Source: Isoetes taiwanensis
Taxonomy: Eukaryota > Streptophyta > Lycopodiopsida > Isoetales > Isoetaceae
Length of the DNA stretch: 64,000 nucleotides
Assembly: GCA_021234155.1 (NCBI GenBank)
Contig: JAJEKV010000188.1
Location: 468,452 to 532,451, forward strand
Direction: 5' to 3'
Shown: piece after piece, positions 1 through 10,983 of the stretch
Position numbering within the stretch: position 1 is the stretch's first letter
How the letters are laid out: each line of letters opens with the position of its first letter
Translations under genes and position numbers: made by a program
The notes under the pieces: generated by a model
The model's input: the letters and a program-made list of their open reading frames with translations, nothing else
Databases searched by the model: none
What the model was told of the DNA's origin: nothing

Positions 1-2464
1 CCCTGCTCTTGAATCCGCCCTCTTTTGGCCAGCCCTGCGCCTGAATCAGGTAGGGTTCTTTGCTAGCTATGATTTCAAGCATCAATTTGAAGTTTAATTG
101 TTTCCTAGTGAATTTCGATTTGGATATGAAGCAGCGTCGGCAAGGCCTGGAGTTGCCCCAAATCCGAGCCCGTAATGCCCTTCTTGCCTATCATATACAC
201 AGAATGAAATCCGTCAGCTTCCATCGCCCAGCATAAAACAGACATGAATGAAGCCATGCATAACCCAGAATAAAATAGCTGTCCATCTTGGGATTTAAAA
301 AACAGAGCAGTCCCTATTCTAGCTTGCAGATAAAAAAATCCCCTGTAACCTGTAGATTTGCATTCTACCAGAAAATCCCTATTCAAGCTTGCAGATTATA
401 AAACAAAGCAGTCCCTATTCACGCCTGCAGGTAAAAAAAAATGCCCTGTAGATTCCCTGAATGCTATCTGGATTCTTTCACGTTAGTTTTTCTTTTCGGT
501 GAGGATAGACGGAGATTATGGTGTTGAACGCTACTATTCATAATGGTGTCTGCCTCTGATGATATAAGTTTGTCTGCCTTTGCTTCTTCTTGCATTTGAT
601 AAAGAGGCTTGGGGTACTCTTGCTATCTTTTGAATGTGTACAGCCAAAGATTATGGTGTTCATAGCATAATATCCCGCACAGGCATGATACCAAAGACCA
701 GGCAGGCATCTTTAACCCTTCCACATTTAGGATAGATATCAAGAATATTACTATTGATAATGATGTCTGGCTCATTTGTCACTAGAAACTGAAGAATTGT
801 GTTTTGCCCTTGGATCTGGTTGTTAATCTATGACGATGGCCTGGGTATGGCATGATGCTCTTATTAGTACCACCGCATTAACAACATATTACCAAAATGT
901 TTGAAATAGTTGCTGTAGAGTCATTTTATAGCAATTATCTGACTAAATATAAGATTATGCGAACCGGAAATATTTTATTTTTGGAATTATCTATATTTTC
1001 CGGCTATCCTTTCCGGCGTGCACATAAAAAACAGCGGCTTGCGTTTGCTCATTCCCTTATTCTAAACAACAATTTGTTGATTCCGCTGCACAAAACAGGA
1101 TATATATGAGTTTTCTACAATTTGTTGATTCCGTTGGGTTCCACAAAACAGATATATGGTTCAGAACTTGGTTTCCAATAAAGTGGGCGGAGTTTTCCCC
1201 CTGGCCGATGATGGCGATTCTGAAAATTAAACACAGCCTTTACGGATCAATCCTTGAGAAATGGCCCCCGCACATGAAAAAAAGATGAGGGATTCAGGGC
1301 TAAAAGGTCTAAGCCGACAGCAATTTAGATGATAAGTACTGCCTTATTGATTCAGATTCTTCAGGTGCAACAGTAAAACCTTATCCAGGTTCTTCAGCAC
1401 AGCTGCTTTGAGGCGTCGCGAATCGGGGGACCAACAAGGCGTCTATTTTAGTATATAGAGTTACTCTGTAGTAAATTGTGACTGTAGCTTGCTCAAAACG
1501 TCTGATATGTCAACAACACATAGTTTTAGAATTTATCCGAGTTCTACGTATTGTGACGGACCTCGAACCGAAGTGACTTATGCAGATTGACGATCTATTC
1601 CAGGGCAGTTTTGGACCAAGTAACTTCTTTCATAACTTTTGTATGTTTTAGTGGACAGCAAGCATTTGCATTGGAGGAAGTTTTGCATCGTATTCCGATG
1701 CAATTTATTAGCAGAGTAGTTAGTTGGATGATGAATAATTTACCAGTGAATGAAACATCAATAATTTGTAACTTATGTATTCTTTAAGATTGTCAAATTG
1801 TGCACGTTGGTGTAAAATAACTAGTGTGCAAATATAGATACAAAAGAGCAAATGGGAAGCACGAGAATTGCAGTTCCATAGTTGACGTTGGAGCACAAAT
1901 TAGCGAAGGTTTATACACGTGTCACAACTCACCTCACGGTGTCAATCTTGATCAATTGGTGAGCTTTCCCGTGTTCGACACTCCAATTGCCAGCCATCAA
2001 TGTCAATGGGTATCTGCTTCATCTTCTCATCTTTGAGCCTTTAAATGCAAATAGAAAAGAATTATATTAATGACAGACTTAAGCCATTAATTGCTTTTTT
2101 TTTTTGGAACAATTGCAAATGCCGGGAAATAGGATATTTGACCATCTCTGCTGCTTATTGTTTTTGTAAATGTGGTCTGCTGCTCAATGGATCTTAATTT
2201 GAAGTGTGCAATTGGTGAATAGCCCATTCTGAACAAACTAATCTTCACTTATTTGGAAGCCGTTCTCTGTTCTCTGGTAGAATTTTGGTAAGTTACCAGG
2301 GAATGTAAATGGCGCCATGATGGGCTGCACTGGGTTTAGAATCAACAAACTTGTGGGAGATTGTTTGGACATTTCATTTATTCTTGAAATAGCTGTCCTT
2401 CATGTTTAGCATCTTAATATAGTGTAATTTTTTTCTCAAGTTCTGCGAGGCCTTTGAAGAAGCA
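1..2464. other. Intergenic, no gene recognised
   Basis: AT-rich sequence with only short, unconvincing reading frames on both strands. I saw no splice-supported exon chain, no recognisable protein motif and no RNA gene. Confidence 0.5.
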
Positions 2465-2672
2465 GAGCATGAGGTAAATATGCCTAGTTAACTGCAGGTT
2501 CCATACTACTTAATTTGGCATATCGTTTTGCTTCTCTTTCACCTAGGCAATAGTTGCGAATGCACAACATTGAAATGCCCATGAGACTTGCTTGAGCATG
2601 AGGTAAATATACCTAGTGAACTGTGTTTTAGGTTCCACACTACTTAATTTGGCATGTCATTTTGCTTCTCTG
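2465..2672. repeat. Imperfect direct repeat of about 75 bp
   Basis: Two copies, 2465-2539 and 2594-2672, share GAGCATGAGGTAAATAT, then CCTAGT, GGTTCCA, ACTACTTAATTTGGCAT and TTTGCTTCTCT, with small indels. The spacing is about 129 bp. It looks like a local duplication in intergenic DNA; no coding meaning is seen. Confidence 0.7.
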
Positions 2673-3048
2673 TTATTGAGGACCGTTAACTCCTCATATT
2701 GGCACAGTGAGATAAATATCAGAATATGGGAACATTATCTGCGAACTGACCATTTTCGGCACAATGATTAAATGACAACCTTTGCTACGTTGGTGCTATT
2801 TTTAAAGGTGTGAGAATGGGCAGAAATATGAATTTAGCTTATTCACCATAGGGTAATACGATGAAGCCGATATTTTTACTTACTCTTGGCCCACATTCAC
2901 TAGTTGCAGGCAACTATGTGAAGGCAAGCCCACCCTCAAGTACGTCTGTCACAGACTACAACAAACGTCGTCTACAGAGAACTCTTACCATAAAAAGGTA
3001 ACGCGATAATTAAAAAAAAAAAAAAACATCCCATTACACTCCACGCCG
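2673..3048. other. Intergenic, nothing recognised
   Basis: No gene or repeat recognised; an A-tract at about 3012-3026 lies just before the hairpin that follows. Confidence 0.45.
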
Positions 3049-3132
3049 ATGATATAGGCAGAGCACCCATGCCTAAAAGTGCCTATATCATGGGCATTGC
3101 GTTCACGGTTATACCTGGGTTCAACTCCCAGG
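3049..3132 (+). repeat. 12-bp perfect hairpin next to a tRNA T-arm-like sequence
   Basis: Arms ATGATATAGGCA (3049-3060) and TGCCTATATCAT (3080-3091) are exact inverted repeats with a 19-nt loop. Just downstream, 3114-3132 reads CCTGGGTTCAACTCCCAGG, a perfect T-stem and loop with a pol III B-box-like core. No matching acceptor stem or clear A box is visible, so this is more likely the head of a decayed tRNA-derived SINE than a tRNA gene. Confidence 0.45.
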
Positions 3133-3640
3133 GATGCTAACAAAATGCAAAAAAGCAATTAACACTCAAAAGAATATTATTGCACATATCCCAAGAAAAA
3201 AAAACCCAACAACAAAGGCGTTGGCTCTGCCAGCGCTAAATTCTTGTATATAATAAAAAAAGGCTCAAAATCTCAGTGAATTATTTGAGGCAATCATGGA
3301 TAAAGATATGCATATAATGCAACATATAGACTAACTCAAGCAATGAGCTCCAAATGACTCTCTTTACGTACTCGGGCTTGTGAGTGATATGGAGTAATTG
3401 GACCCTATACTTGAGCCATGGACTTAAGTCTGTATATAACACAAATTTGTGAACCATATAGAGCTAAAGTAATAATATAGAGAATAAGCTTGCGTGTATC
3501 GAAGATCAAGTAACGGACTTGAGTCCGTGAAAATCACTCAAGTTTAAACTGTGAAGTCAAATTTACAACTATATGAAACCACTTGTGATAAAAGGCAAAA
3601 CTTAGTTGACATGTACCTTGAGTTGTACTATGAAGTCTAC
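3133..3640. other. Intergenic, nothing recognised
   Basis: AT-rich sequence with no supported gene. Confidence 0.45.
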
Positions 3641-3690
3641 GAATAGAATGAATAGAATAGAATAGAATAGAATAGAATAGAATAGAATAT
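3641..3690. repeat. (GAATA)n microsatellite
   Basis: About ten units of GAATA with one GAATG interruption. This is the reverse complement of the CTATT unit found at 55406-55460 and at the tail of the LINE near 42.6 kb. The conserved retroposon tail is not present beside it, so it is treated as a plain microsatellite. Confidence 0.8.
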
Positions 3691-3918
3691 AAGTCTATAA
3701 GAGGGAACAGGTTATAGACCCAAGTCCTAACCTTGTGGAGGATATACAGGCAATACATAATTTACAATATTCTATAAAGCATAAATATCATTGTATTTTT
3801 GGAATCTATGGAACTACACCAATTTATTTCACCGTGAATGTGAAAGTCATTTTTCCACTGTATATAGCAGTAAATGGGAAGAAATAGCAGGATTGCTTAC
3901 CTTCACGGTGCTTCGATC

Positions 3919-5567
3919 GGCTCCCGAAAGCAACTAGAGCGGCCAACCGGGTTCGCCCAAGCGAACCCCAAAAACTCGCCCAGGCGAACCCGTCGGATTC
4001 GCCCAGACGAACCCGCACAAATGACGTGGTGGGAGCGTCACGGGTGAGGGATCTGCGTGGCATTGCTACCGGGTTCGCTTGGGCGAACCCAAACCCGGTC
4101 ACTCGGCGGATGGCGGTACCACGGCAAGTCTTGGCAAAGGGCTTAGCGAGCATTAATTGTGCCCCTCGCCGGGTTCGCCTAAGCGAACCCACCGCTGGGG
4201 GTTCACCTGTGCGTAACCGGCGGAATGGCGGTGGTGCGAGCATTTATTGTGCCACCGGGTTCGCCCGGCGAACCCACACAGCGTCGGTGGCATTAATTGT
4301 GCCCTGCTTTCGATTCAATTTGAAGAGGCGAATTTGAAGAGGCCGCTGTTAGTGCAGTAACAAGGTCGTTCCTAGTCTCGTTTATAAGGGGCGTTTCCTC
4401 TACACTATTTCTGTCCGATCTTTCTCATAGTGCCGCTACCCCTTTTCTTCTTTTTGGATCCGTTTCTATTTCTCAAACATGGCCCTATCACGGAGGATCC
4501 GCCCTTCTCGAACATTCTCGCATTTACGGGCTCTAATGCAAAGAAATCTGCCGGCGGTAAGTTTCTAATGCGTATAAGCGATCCACAATTTCAAAGGCGG
4601 AATGCGATTATCACAGTCTCTGTCAAAATTCTGCCCCAATTTCTATGGCCATATCAGAGTTCTCTGTATTTCACAAGGAAAAGCGATCTCTCAACACTGC
4701 CACTTCAAGCCAAGGTATTTTCTTATATCTTAATCTCATCAAATTGTAGTTTTGTCTTTTAAATTCCTTACTTAATCTTCATTGCGAGAAAAGGAGAGAA
4801 GCGTTGATTTTTATGCGGTCTTCTTCATCTTCTACAGGATCTAGATATGGCGGAACTCAAAACCTCCCCGTAAACGAAGTGCTTGGCATGTAAAACAGGT
4901 CCTTTTCATCACCTTGTCCATATCAAACGTAACCTTGAAGTCGCTTTGATCTCCCCGTGAGAATGACTCTTGGATCCGAAATCCCGAGGAGGTCCCGGAG
5001 CCATATTGGTTATTAAAACCGTGTCTTTGTTGTATGTGTCTATTTTTTTCTCGAACAAATCCGGCATCTCCCGGATCGAAAAACTCTACTCTGTCATTCA
5101 TCGCTCCAAAAATGGCGTTCCATAGCGCTGGAATCTCTTTGAGGGGCAACTTCGAGGTTTTACGCCATATTATAAGTAAATTTGATCAATCCGGCGTGAA
5201 CAATTTGGAGCGAAGCTAGAATGAGTATGGCGATTAACAGAAATTCGTTGCCAACAATTGGGAACAGATATTTGAAGAGTATTAGCCTGCCATCTGCCAT
5301 CTGCCCGCCAGTGGGTTCGCCCAAGCGAACCCGGTAGGGGAGTAAAAATTCGCCATCAATTTCGCCATCAATGCCTGTACAGGTTGACTCCCTGCCACCT
5401 AACACTTAACCGCGGTTTGGGTTCGCCCAAGCGAACCCGGCAGCAATGCCACGCAGGCGATTGCGCCCGCGAACCATCATGCCACATCCTCTGCGGGTTC
5501 GCCGAGGCGAATCCGGCAGGTTCGCCTGGGCGAACCCGCTTGGCATGTTGACTCAATTTCGGGAGCC
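3919..5567. mobile_element. Foldback (long inverted-repeat) element studded with GGGTTCGC palindromes
   Basis: The ends GGCTCCCGAAA (3919) and its reverse complement (ending 5567) bound two arms that align as inverted repeats. Shared blocks include CTGCGTGGCATTGCT followed by CCGGGTTCGCTTGGGCGAAC, seen at about 4053-4088 and, inverted, at about 5419-5456. The arms cover roughly 3919-4280 and 5290-5567. Inside them lie about eleven near-palindromes of consensus GGGTTCGCCCAAGCGAACCC: 3949-3968, about 3974-3991, 3995-4014, 4071-4090, 4171-4190, about 4198-4218, 4257-4275, 5313-5332, 5419-5438, 5495-5514 and 5518-5537. The core of about 1 kb carries gene-like sequence. The layout resembles foldback or Pack-MULE elements. 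No clear target-site duplication was found, so the exact ends are uncertain. Confidence 0.65.
4381..4929 (+). pseudogene. Captured or orphan 5' gene end with a mitochondrial-presequence-like exon
   Basis: A promoter-like TTATAAGG (about 4382-4389) precedes an ATG at 4479. Exon 4479-4556 encodes 26 residues starting MALSRRIRPSR, rich in Arg and Ser with no acidic residue, as in plant mitochondrial presequences. It ends at a GTAAGT donor. An in-phase second exon follows an AG at about 4601 and runs to a GTATTT donor at about 4716; it encodes a stretch ending RSLNTATSSQ. A third exon after TCTACAG (about 4840) adds SRYGGTQNLPVNEVLGM and then stops. All three joins keep the frame. The product family is not recognised. 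The fragment lies wholly between the arms of the foldback element, so gene capture is the likely origin (inference). A short novel gene is the alternative. Confidence 0.4.
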
Positions 5568-7319
5568 AATAAAGTGGGCGTTACCTTCATGGAGGTTTTG
5601 AAGCTTTAAGATTTCCTTGATGACGAAGGCTAGTCTCAGGTTTCCTTTTGTGATGGAAACGTCAGCATTTGCTTCTTGATTGGGCTCTCTTGATGATGTG
5701 CGGTTCTTTCTTCCGGTCACGTCCACTCTAGATCTGTCTGTTAAACTTGTAAAGAATAGGATATAGCTTCTTCCTTTGATTGAGCACCATGCAGGTTTAC
5801 CTTCGATTCTTCAAGTAAAGTATTGGATCTATGCCTGGATCTGTTGCTATTTTTTCGAGTAAGATATTCTTCCAAAGTTTTTGTTCTTCTTTTTGAACTG
5901 ATATTGCTTGTGGGCTCTGTGCAGGAAGCACATCCTGCAAAAATAGCTCGAATAATTGGCTTTGACAAATCATTTCTTTTGGCGCAAACTCAGATGCATC
6001 TAAATCGGCCAAATCCAATGAGTAAATTAAGGTAAATTCTTTGTACTTTTAGAAATTTCAATTACCTTGTTCATCCGTTTTGTTTGAAAGAAGCATAGAA
6101 GATTCCATTGGAAGTGCACGATACCAGGTTTAGAATAGACTAAGAACATGATTTCCTCTTCTGTCTATTGCAATTACTTTTCCTAACAACATTTTTAAAT
6201 TCTTTTTTGAAATTTGAATTTGCATTTCGGATGTTGGAATCCATGAACAGTTATGATTTACTCTTCTTTGAGCTTCTGTCATTCTGCCAGACGTCTTCAT
6301 TATGGGCAATTAATCATTATTGGTGCATCTTTTATCAAATGGTTTCATATGGGCACTCTATCGACATATTTGATACATATAAAACGAAAGATTCAGTAGC
6401 CCATTTTGTCATTCATAACGCCTTGGACTTGTGTCCGTGATCCCATTGAGATCATACTCTTTTAAAAGAAACTCTCTAAGAATACAATACAGTTATATTC
6501 TGTGGCCAACATCAATCTTTCATTATCACAATAGCAAGATTTGAAAAGCAGCCAAGAAGCGACGAATAAAACTTGAAGTATTCTGTATCTTCGAAATTGT
6601 AGTTTCATACAAAGCGAGCCTTATAATATCCATCGAAAACATCAATTTAGGAAATTGGGAGTGTCATCTCCCCTCAAATGGTAAGCTAAGGGAACAAGAA
6701 AAGGCAGATGGAGACTAATCTTTTCTATTTTTGTAAGCATTGTTTGAATATGAGCTGTGTAAAAATTCTAGCAGTGCATTGTTTTTAAACATTGATACAT
6801 TGATGGTTTACTCTTGACTTCTAGATGTGTGGAGACATCAACTTTCTACGAAAAAAGCTTGCACATAGATAAAAAAGAGGAGATTTATGAAAAATGTTGG
6901 AAGAGCTTATAGAAGATTATCTTCTTTGGTCTTTATGGACATGTAGAATTAAAGTTGATTACCCACAAACCACATTGCTATTTGCACTCTTGACTTTTTA
7001 TTCAATTTAGGAGCTAATATGAGAAACAATTCAAATTGGCTCGCACTTGCAAAAATGAGTCATATCTCTCAATTTAATTGCATAAGGCTTCATTGCAAAT
7101 TATCGTAATAATCTCTCACTTCAAATCTGGCCATTCATGTACGGTTCGTGAGCCCGGGGAATACACTTATGGACATCTGTATTCGAAGGGTACCCAAAAA
7201 CATCCCTAGTATACTGATCTTTGGAAGCTACTTTAACCCCTAAAGTATATATTTTGCCCAAGATATCTTTAATCGTTTTTTCCAAGTATTATGGCGTCAT
7301 GTTCAAGTTCTGTTCCCAA
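5568..7319. other. Intergenic; one possible isolated exon at 5925-6031 and a weak repeat copy
   Basis: The only item of note as coding is 5925-6031. It is preceded by CTCTGTGCAG and followed by GTAAATT, and is open in one frame (contains ARIIGFDKSFLLAQTQMHL). No partner exon was found and the family is not recognised. A weak copy of the C-run-punctuated repeat lies at about 7150-7262. Confidence 0.3.
7150..7262 (+). repeat. C-run-punctuated dispersed repeat, weak copy
   Basis: Shows the family order: a CCCGGGG block, then AGGGT, CAAAAAC, a CCTAGTATAC block and ACCCC. It is more diverged than the copies at 23.96, 43.57 and 50.26 kb. Confidence 0.35.
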
Positions 7320-7363
7320 CCATTGATCTGGCGAATATTCTAGGTATTGTGCCAGATCAATGG
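7320..7363. repeat. 13-bp perfect hairpin
   Basis: CCATTGATCTGGC (7320-7332) and GCCAGATCAATGG (7351-7363) pair exactly around an 18-nt AT-rich loop. No T-run follows and no gene is adjacent, so function is unknown. Confidence 0.6.
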
Positions 7364-8537
7364 CCATTAGAATTTTGAGAGAAAAATTGCATGCCAATAT
7401 CAATGGTGTAGAACGAACCTATGGTTGCAGGGGAAAAAAAAAGGAAGCAACATAAAAAAAACCCAATGGTGCCAATAAATTTGCTGCACCCAGTCCTACC
7501 ATAGTATAAATTGGCAGGGCCTTCTGCCATAGCGCCTGCCCCTATTAAAAGCCACCATAGCTTCAACACTAGTCAGATAACAAACTACAAAGCGGAATCT
7601 AATACAGATTCAGAATGTGGGCTCCTCAATCTGCAGCAAAGATTTGCTTCCAAAACCTCAATTCATCCTTCTAATCAAATCTAAAATCAATCGACAGCAA
7701 AAGAAGGCGGATTTCTCATAATAAGCAGTAAAACGATCCAAAACTGCGTTCCAAGGGAGCGGAAAGAGGAGTAGAAGCTCCAAAAAAATATGGCAGGACG
7801 ACAAGGGATCGGATTGACAACGGATTAGTTTTACAGCGGGTTAAAGGAAAATCCTAAGGCGGTTTCACGTCGGGTTAAAGGAAAAAAGGATTGAAATACC
7901 CTAGTTTTACAGCGGGTTACAGCGCGATGGCCGAAGCTCTGTAGCATGGGACACGGAAAAATGAAGCCCTGGCCCATGGAGCTCAAGCAGAGGACCTGGA
8001 GCAATCGATTCCCCTGGTACCAGGAAACCTAAACACAGCAGAAGCCGCCCTTGCTCGCTCCACCGCCCCTACTCTGCAAATAGAAAAAGCGGATATGTGG
8101 AGCGCCGGAGTGGCACTGTATGTGCTGCTGAGCATTGCTGTATGTGCTCTATGTGTTGGGTCGTACTGTATGTGCTGCTGCCGCTTCATTGCATGAGGAA
8201 TTTGTGCCACTTTCTGTACAGGCCGGCCTGTCTGCCTACATGCCCTGTGCCTCTCCTCCGCTGCCCTTGGCAAAAAAAGAAGGGAGCATGCCTTCTTATC
8301 CATGCCCTAAAAAAAGGGCGCCAATTTTTTTCTCTATTCTTAACCTTTCCAAAGAGCCTTTGCAAAAACATCCATGAAAAAAGGAATTGCCAAGCACCCA
8401 AAATAGCAATAACCATCCAAGCTCCTCTCACATGGCAAATTATACCATTTTTTATACAATACGATACCGAAATCATAGTCCCCACCATTGCCAGAATACC
8501 CTCCCCAAACCCAAAATGAAATTAGCACACTATATGA
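7364..8537. other. Intergenic, no gene recognised
   Basis: Contains GC-richer sequence near 7.95-8.3 kb with overlapping open frames on both strands and short repeats of CTGTATGTGCTGCTG. No frame has recognisable motifs. A short duplicated phrase TTTTACAGCGGGTTA occurs near 7.83 and 7.90 kb. Confidence 0.4.
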
Positions 8538-8642
8538 CAAAAAAACCCCTTAATGGTAAGTATACAAATACTAATGGTAAAAAAAACCCCCCTTTATTGC
8601 ATGCACATGTCTGATACTACAAAGAATACTGAATCCCCCGGG
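8538..8642 (-). repeat. C-run-punctuated dispersed repeat, reverse copy
   Basis: Read on the - strand it runs CCCGGGGGATTCAG, then ATGTGCATGCA, then an AGGGG run. This matches the order in the + copy at 43.57 kb, which has CCCCCGGGG, CATGTGCATGCAAGGGG. Tracts of AAAAAACCCC recur inside. Confidence 0.45.
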
Positions 8643-10568
8643 TTCGTGGGGCCAGTAACACTCAATACCTAGTTCAAAATGGATGAGATTACTGTAGACT
8701 AGAAAATCGTCAATCTTCCTCTGAAGCCATCAAAATTCTCGTGGCTTCTATGGCCACCAAAGCAATTTAAAGCATGTTCTCTAAATGGGAATTGGGCAAG
8801 TTCATGTGATGGATTTGGGTCTCATAAATGCAGATTTATGGATTCTAATTTTTGCAGACTGAAATTCTCAAAGTAAAGTAACCCATTTTTTTTGCAGCCC
8901 AGCTTGTTCTATTGGTCCTCTTGCTATGATATTTGTTGCAGCTTCATATAATCTCTTCACGACCCATGATTTAGAGATGTCAACCCTCCCTTGCAGATCA
9001 TGGCAAGTAACCCTCTCGGCCTAGTGCTTGCAAAAGCTATTTTCCATAATCTGCTTGAGGAGAAGGTTCACCTTGTCGGAAGCAATGTTGGTTTGGTCAT
9101 TAATTAACATAGTTCCTAAAGATAACGACTTGTTTACCTTCTACGATTGAACCAATGGTAATTTTTTGCTCTAAATTTATCCTTCCTATGTAATTGAGTG
9201 TCCAATTTCTGTTCTCACTATTTTGTTCCTTAAAAATTCTTAAAAGATGACACGTTGCGTTGTAAGCATTTAAGGCAGATGAGGCATTTATGGCAGGGGA
9301 TCTGCATCGGCATTTATAGGAGATATGGGGATCTGGATCTGCCTAGGTTTTGGTTTCGTGGCAGCCAGATTGCTATGGCGGAGCAGAGCAAACCTGCAGA
9401 AATTATTGGAGCGACATGCCGGTTTTACTTGAACCTAATTCATAGACTTCCTGCCAAGAAATCTTTGTATCTTTCTTTACTCATACATCGAGTTTCTGAA
9501 AGTACCCAATATCTTTGGCTTTTGTATTTTTTAAATCTGATTGCTTCTACTTGCAAACCGGGTCTTCTTCGGGGCGGATCGGGCTTCTTGGTAGAGCCGG
9601 TTTGGGGCTATATTGCGTGGATTGTTTGCTTGGAGACAAAATCTGCCATAACCCGATGAGGAAGAGGTGGTTGTCGGCTACTACGGGGCTTGCATGGGAA
9701 TGAAGCTTTGGGTTTTGTGTCCGGCGGTTTTGCTCGCCCAAAAGCTTGCTCCGGTCCATGTCTCCGCCAAGCGGCTATGGCGGATAGAAAAAGGGCTAGC
9801 ACTGCGGGGGAGAAACAGAGGGCCATCCCCTTCATTTGTTTTCTAGTCTCGGCGAAAAGAGCGGCGTGTCTTGCCTTGCCCTTTCTTTTGCCTTTATTCC
9901 GGGCTATTTTCGGAAGCTTTGCACCTGCACTTGACATGTTAAATTCACATGCTGCTCACGCGCTCTATGCTTAGGCAAATGTTTAGGGGTGCTCACCTCT
10001 TCAACCATTAGTTAAGGCCATTAGTTATTTTATTTTTAGGGTTCAACAAAACTTATTTTTATCCCCACAACAATACCTTCCGTGGAACCACCTAGTTGAT
10101 CTTTTTTGTATACTGGGTTATTTTGATATCTTGTTGTCCTGGGGGTGATGGTTTTTCGTTATTTGCCCCCAGCACCACAAGAGCTCAATCCAACATTAGG
10201 GTTAGAACAGTTGTTGGCATTCCTCATAAACTTTTTAACCTTTTGAATATTTGAAAGAATGCTTATAGACGTGGCAATACTAGGTTAAACCACCTGATTT
10301 GCAACATTAGAAATGGAGGGTATATCTATTTGCTTCTCGAAAAAATTGGCGGCTTGGGAAATTCTGGTACTTGATGCTAAGGCAAGAAAGCAAGTGAAAA
10401 AATTTGATACAACATGCTGCAAATGTGTTATTTATAAACCATGGTTAGTTAGAATGTAAGATCTTACGAAGTTGCTTCACATCAATCTAGAATCACTTGG
10501 CCATTGCAGAAGAGAATGTTGGACGTTAACTGGGGTCCAACTGCGCAATTTTGAAAAAGCGAAATGTT
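8643..10568. other. Intergenic, no gene recognised
   Basis: Overlapping frames at about 9.25-9.97 kb on both strands sit in locally GC-rich DNA. None shows a known domain or exon chain, and they are treated as chance frames or remnants. The rest is AT-rich. Confidence 0.4.
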
Positions 10569-10590
10569 CGCGGCGGCCTTGGCCGCCGCG
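10569..10590. repeat. GC-only 10-bp hairpin with 2-nt loop
   Basis: CGCGGCGGCC, TT, GGCCGCCGCG: a perfect GC stem in an AT-rich setting, preceded by GCGAAATGTT. It could be a transposon end or the core of a small foldback element. No gene is adjacent. Confidence 0.6.
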
Positions 10591-10983
10591 ATAAATTTCT
10601 TGTAATAAATAAAGTAGAAACCATTTGTAACTCACATGTGATGAGCCTTAGATCTGTTCAAAGTAGTAGGGTAACTGTCGATGCTTCAGTATTATGATAA
10701 TGATCATAATAATAATAAACATTGTCCTATCATGGTAATGAATGGTGGATGTGTTTCATCCTCGGGTTCAAAGCCCACTGACTACCATTGAGTGAAACAA
10801 GAGGTGTTAATCTTGTCATTCGGGCAACCCCTGGAGAGGTGTGTTGATTGAATATTATTGAGATATGCTAACTGAACAGATGAGATTAGGAATTTCTTTG
10901 CATCTAATAGTTGAGGTCAAAGTTCTCTTTGCGTTACACGAGTCAGAATGTGATTGGTTGTCGAGGGTTGTCGTGATATGACG

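Noticed and set aside
1155-1185. AATAAAGTGGGCG shared with 5568-5580, next to the foldback element
   Set aside because: Only about 13-15 bp are shared and the flanks differ, so it is not evidence of a second element copy.
3060-3135. A tRNA gene
   Set aside because: Only the T-arm is intact. No acceptor stem partner for the 3' part and no credible D-arm were found.
3949-5537. The recurring 20-bp palindromes as a CRISPR-like array
   Set aside because: Spacing is irregular, units are palindromic and lie in inverted arms, and the DNA is plant nuclear.
8097-8519. A Cys-rich 140-codon + strand frame as a secreted cysteine-rich peptide
   Set aside because: The Cys residues come from repeated TGTATGTGCTGCTG; there is no signal peptide and competing frames are open on both strands.
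9255-9974. Overlapping frames on both strands in GC-richer DNA
   Set aside because: Several frames are open at once, as expected from stop-poor composition. None has domain-like sequence.
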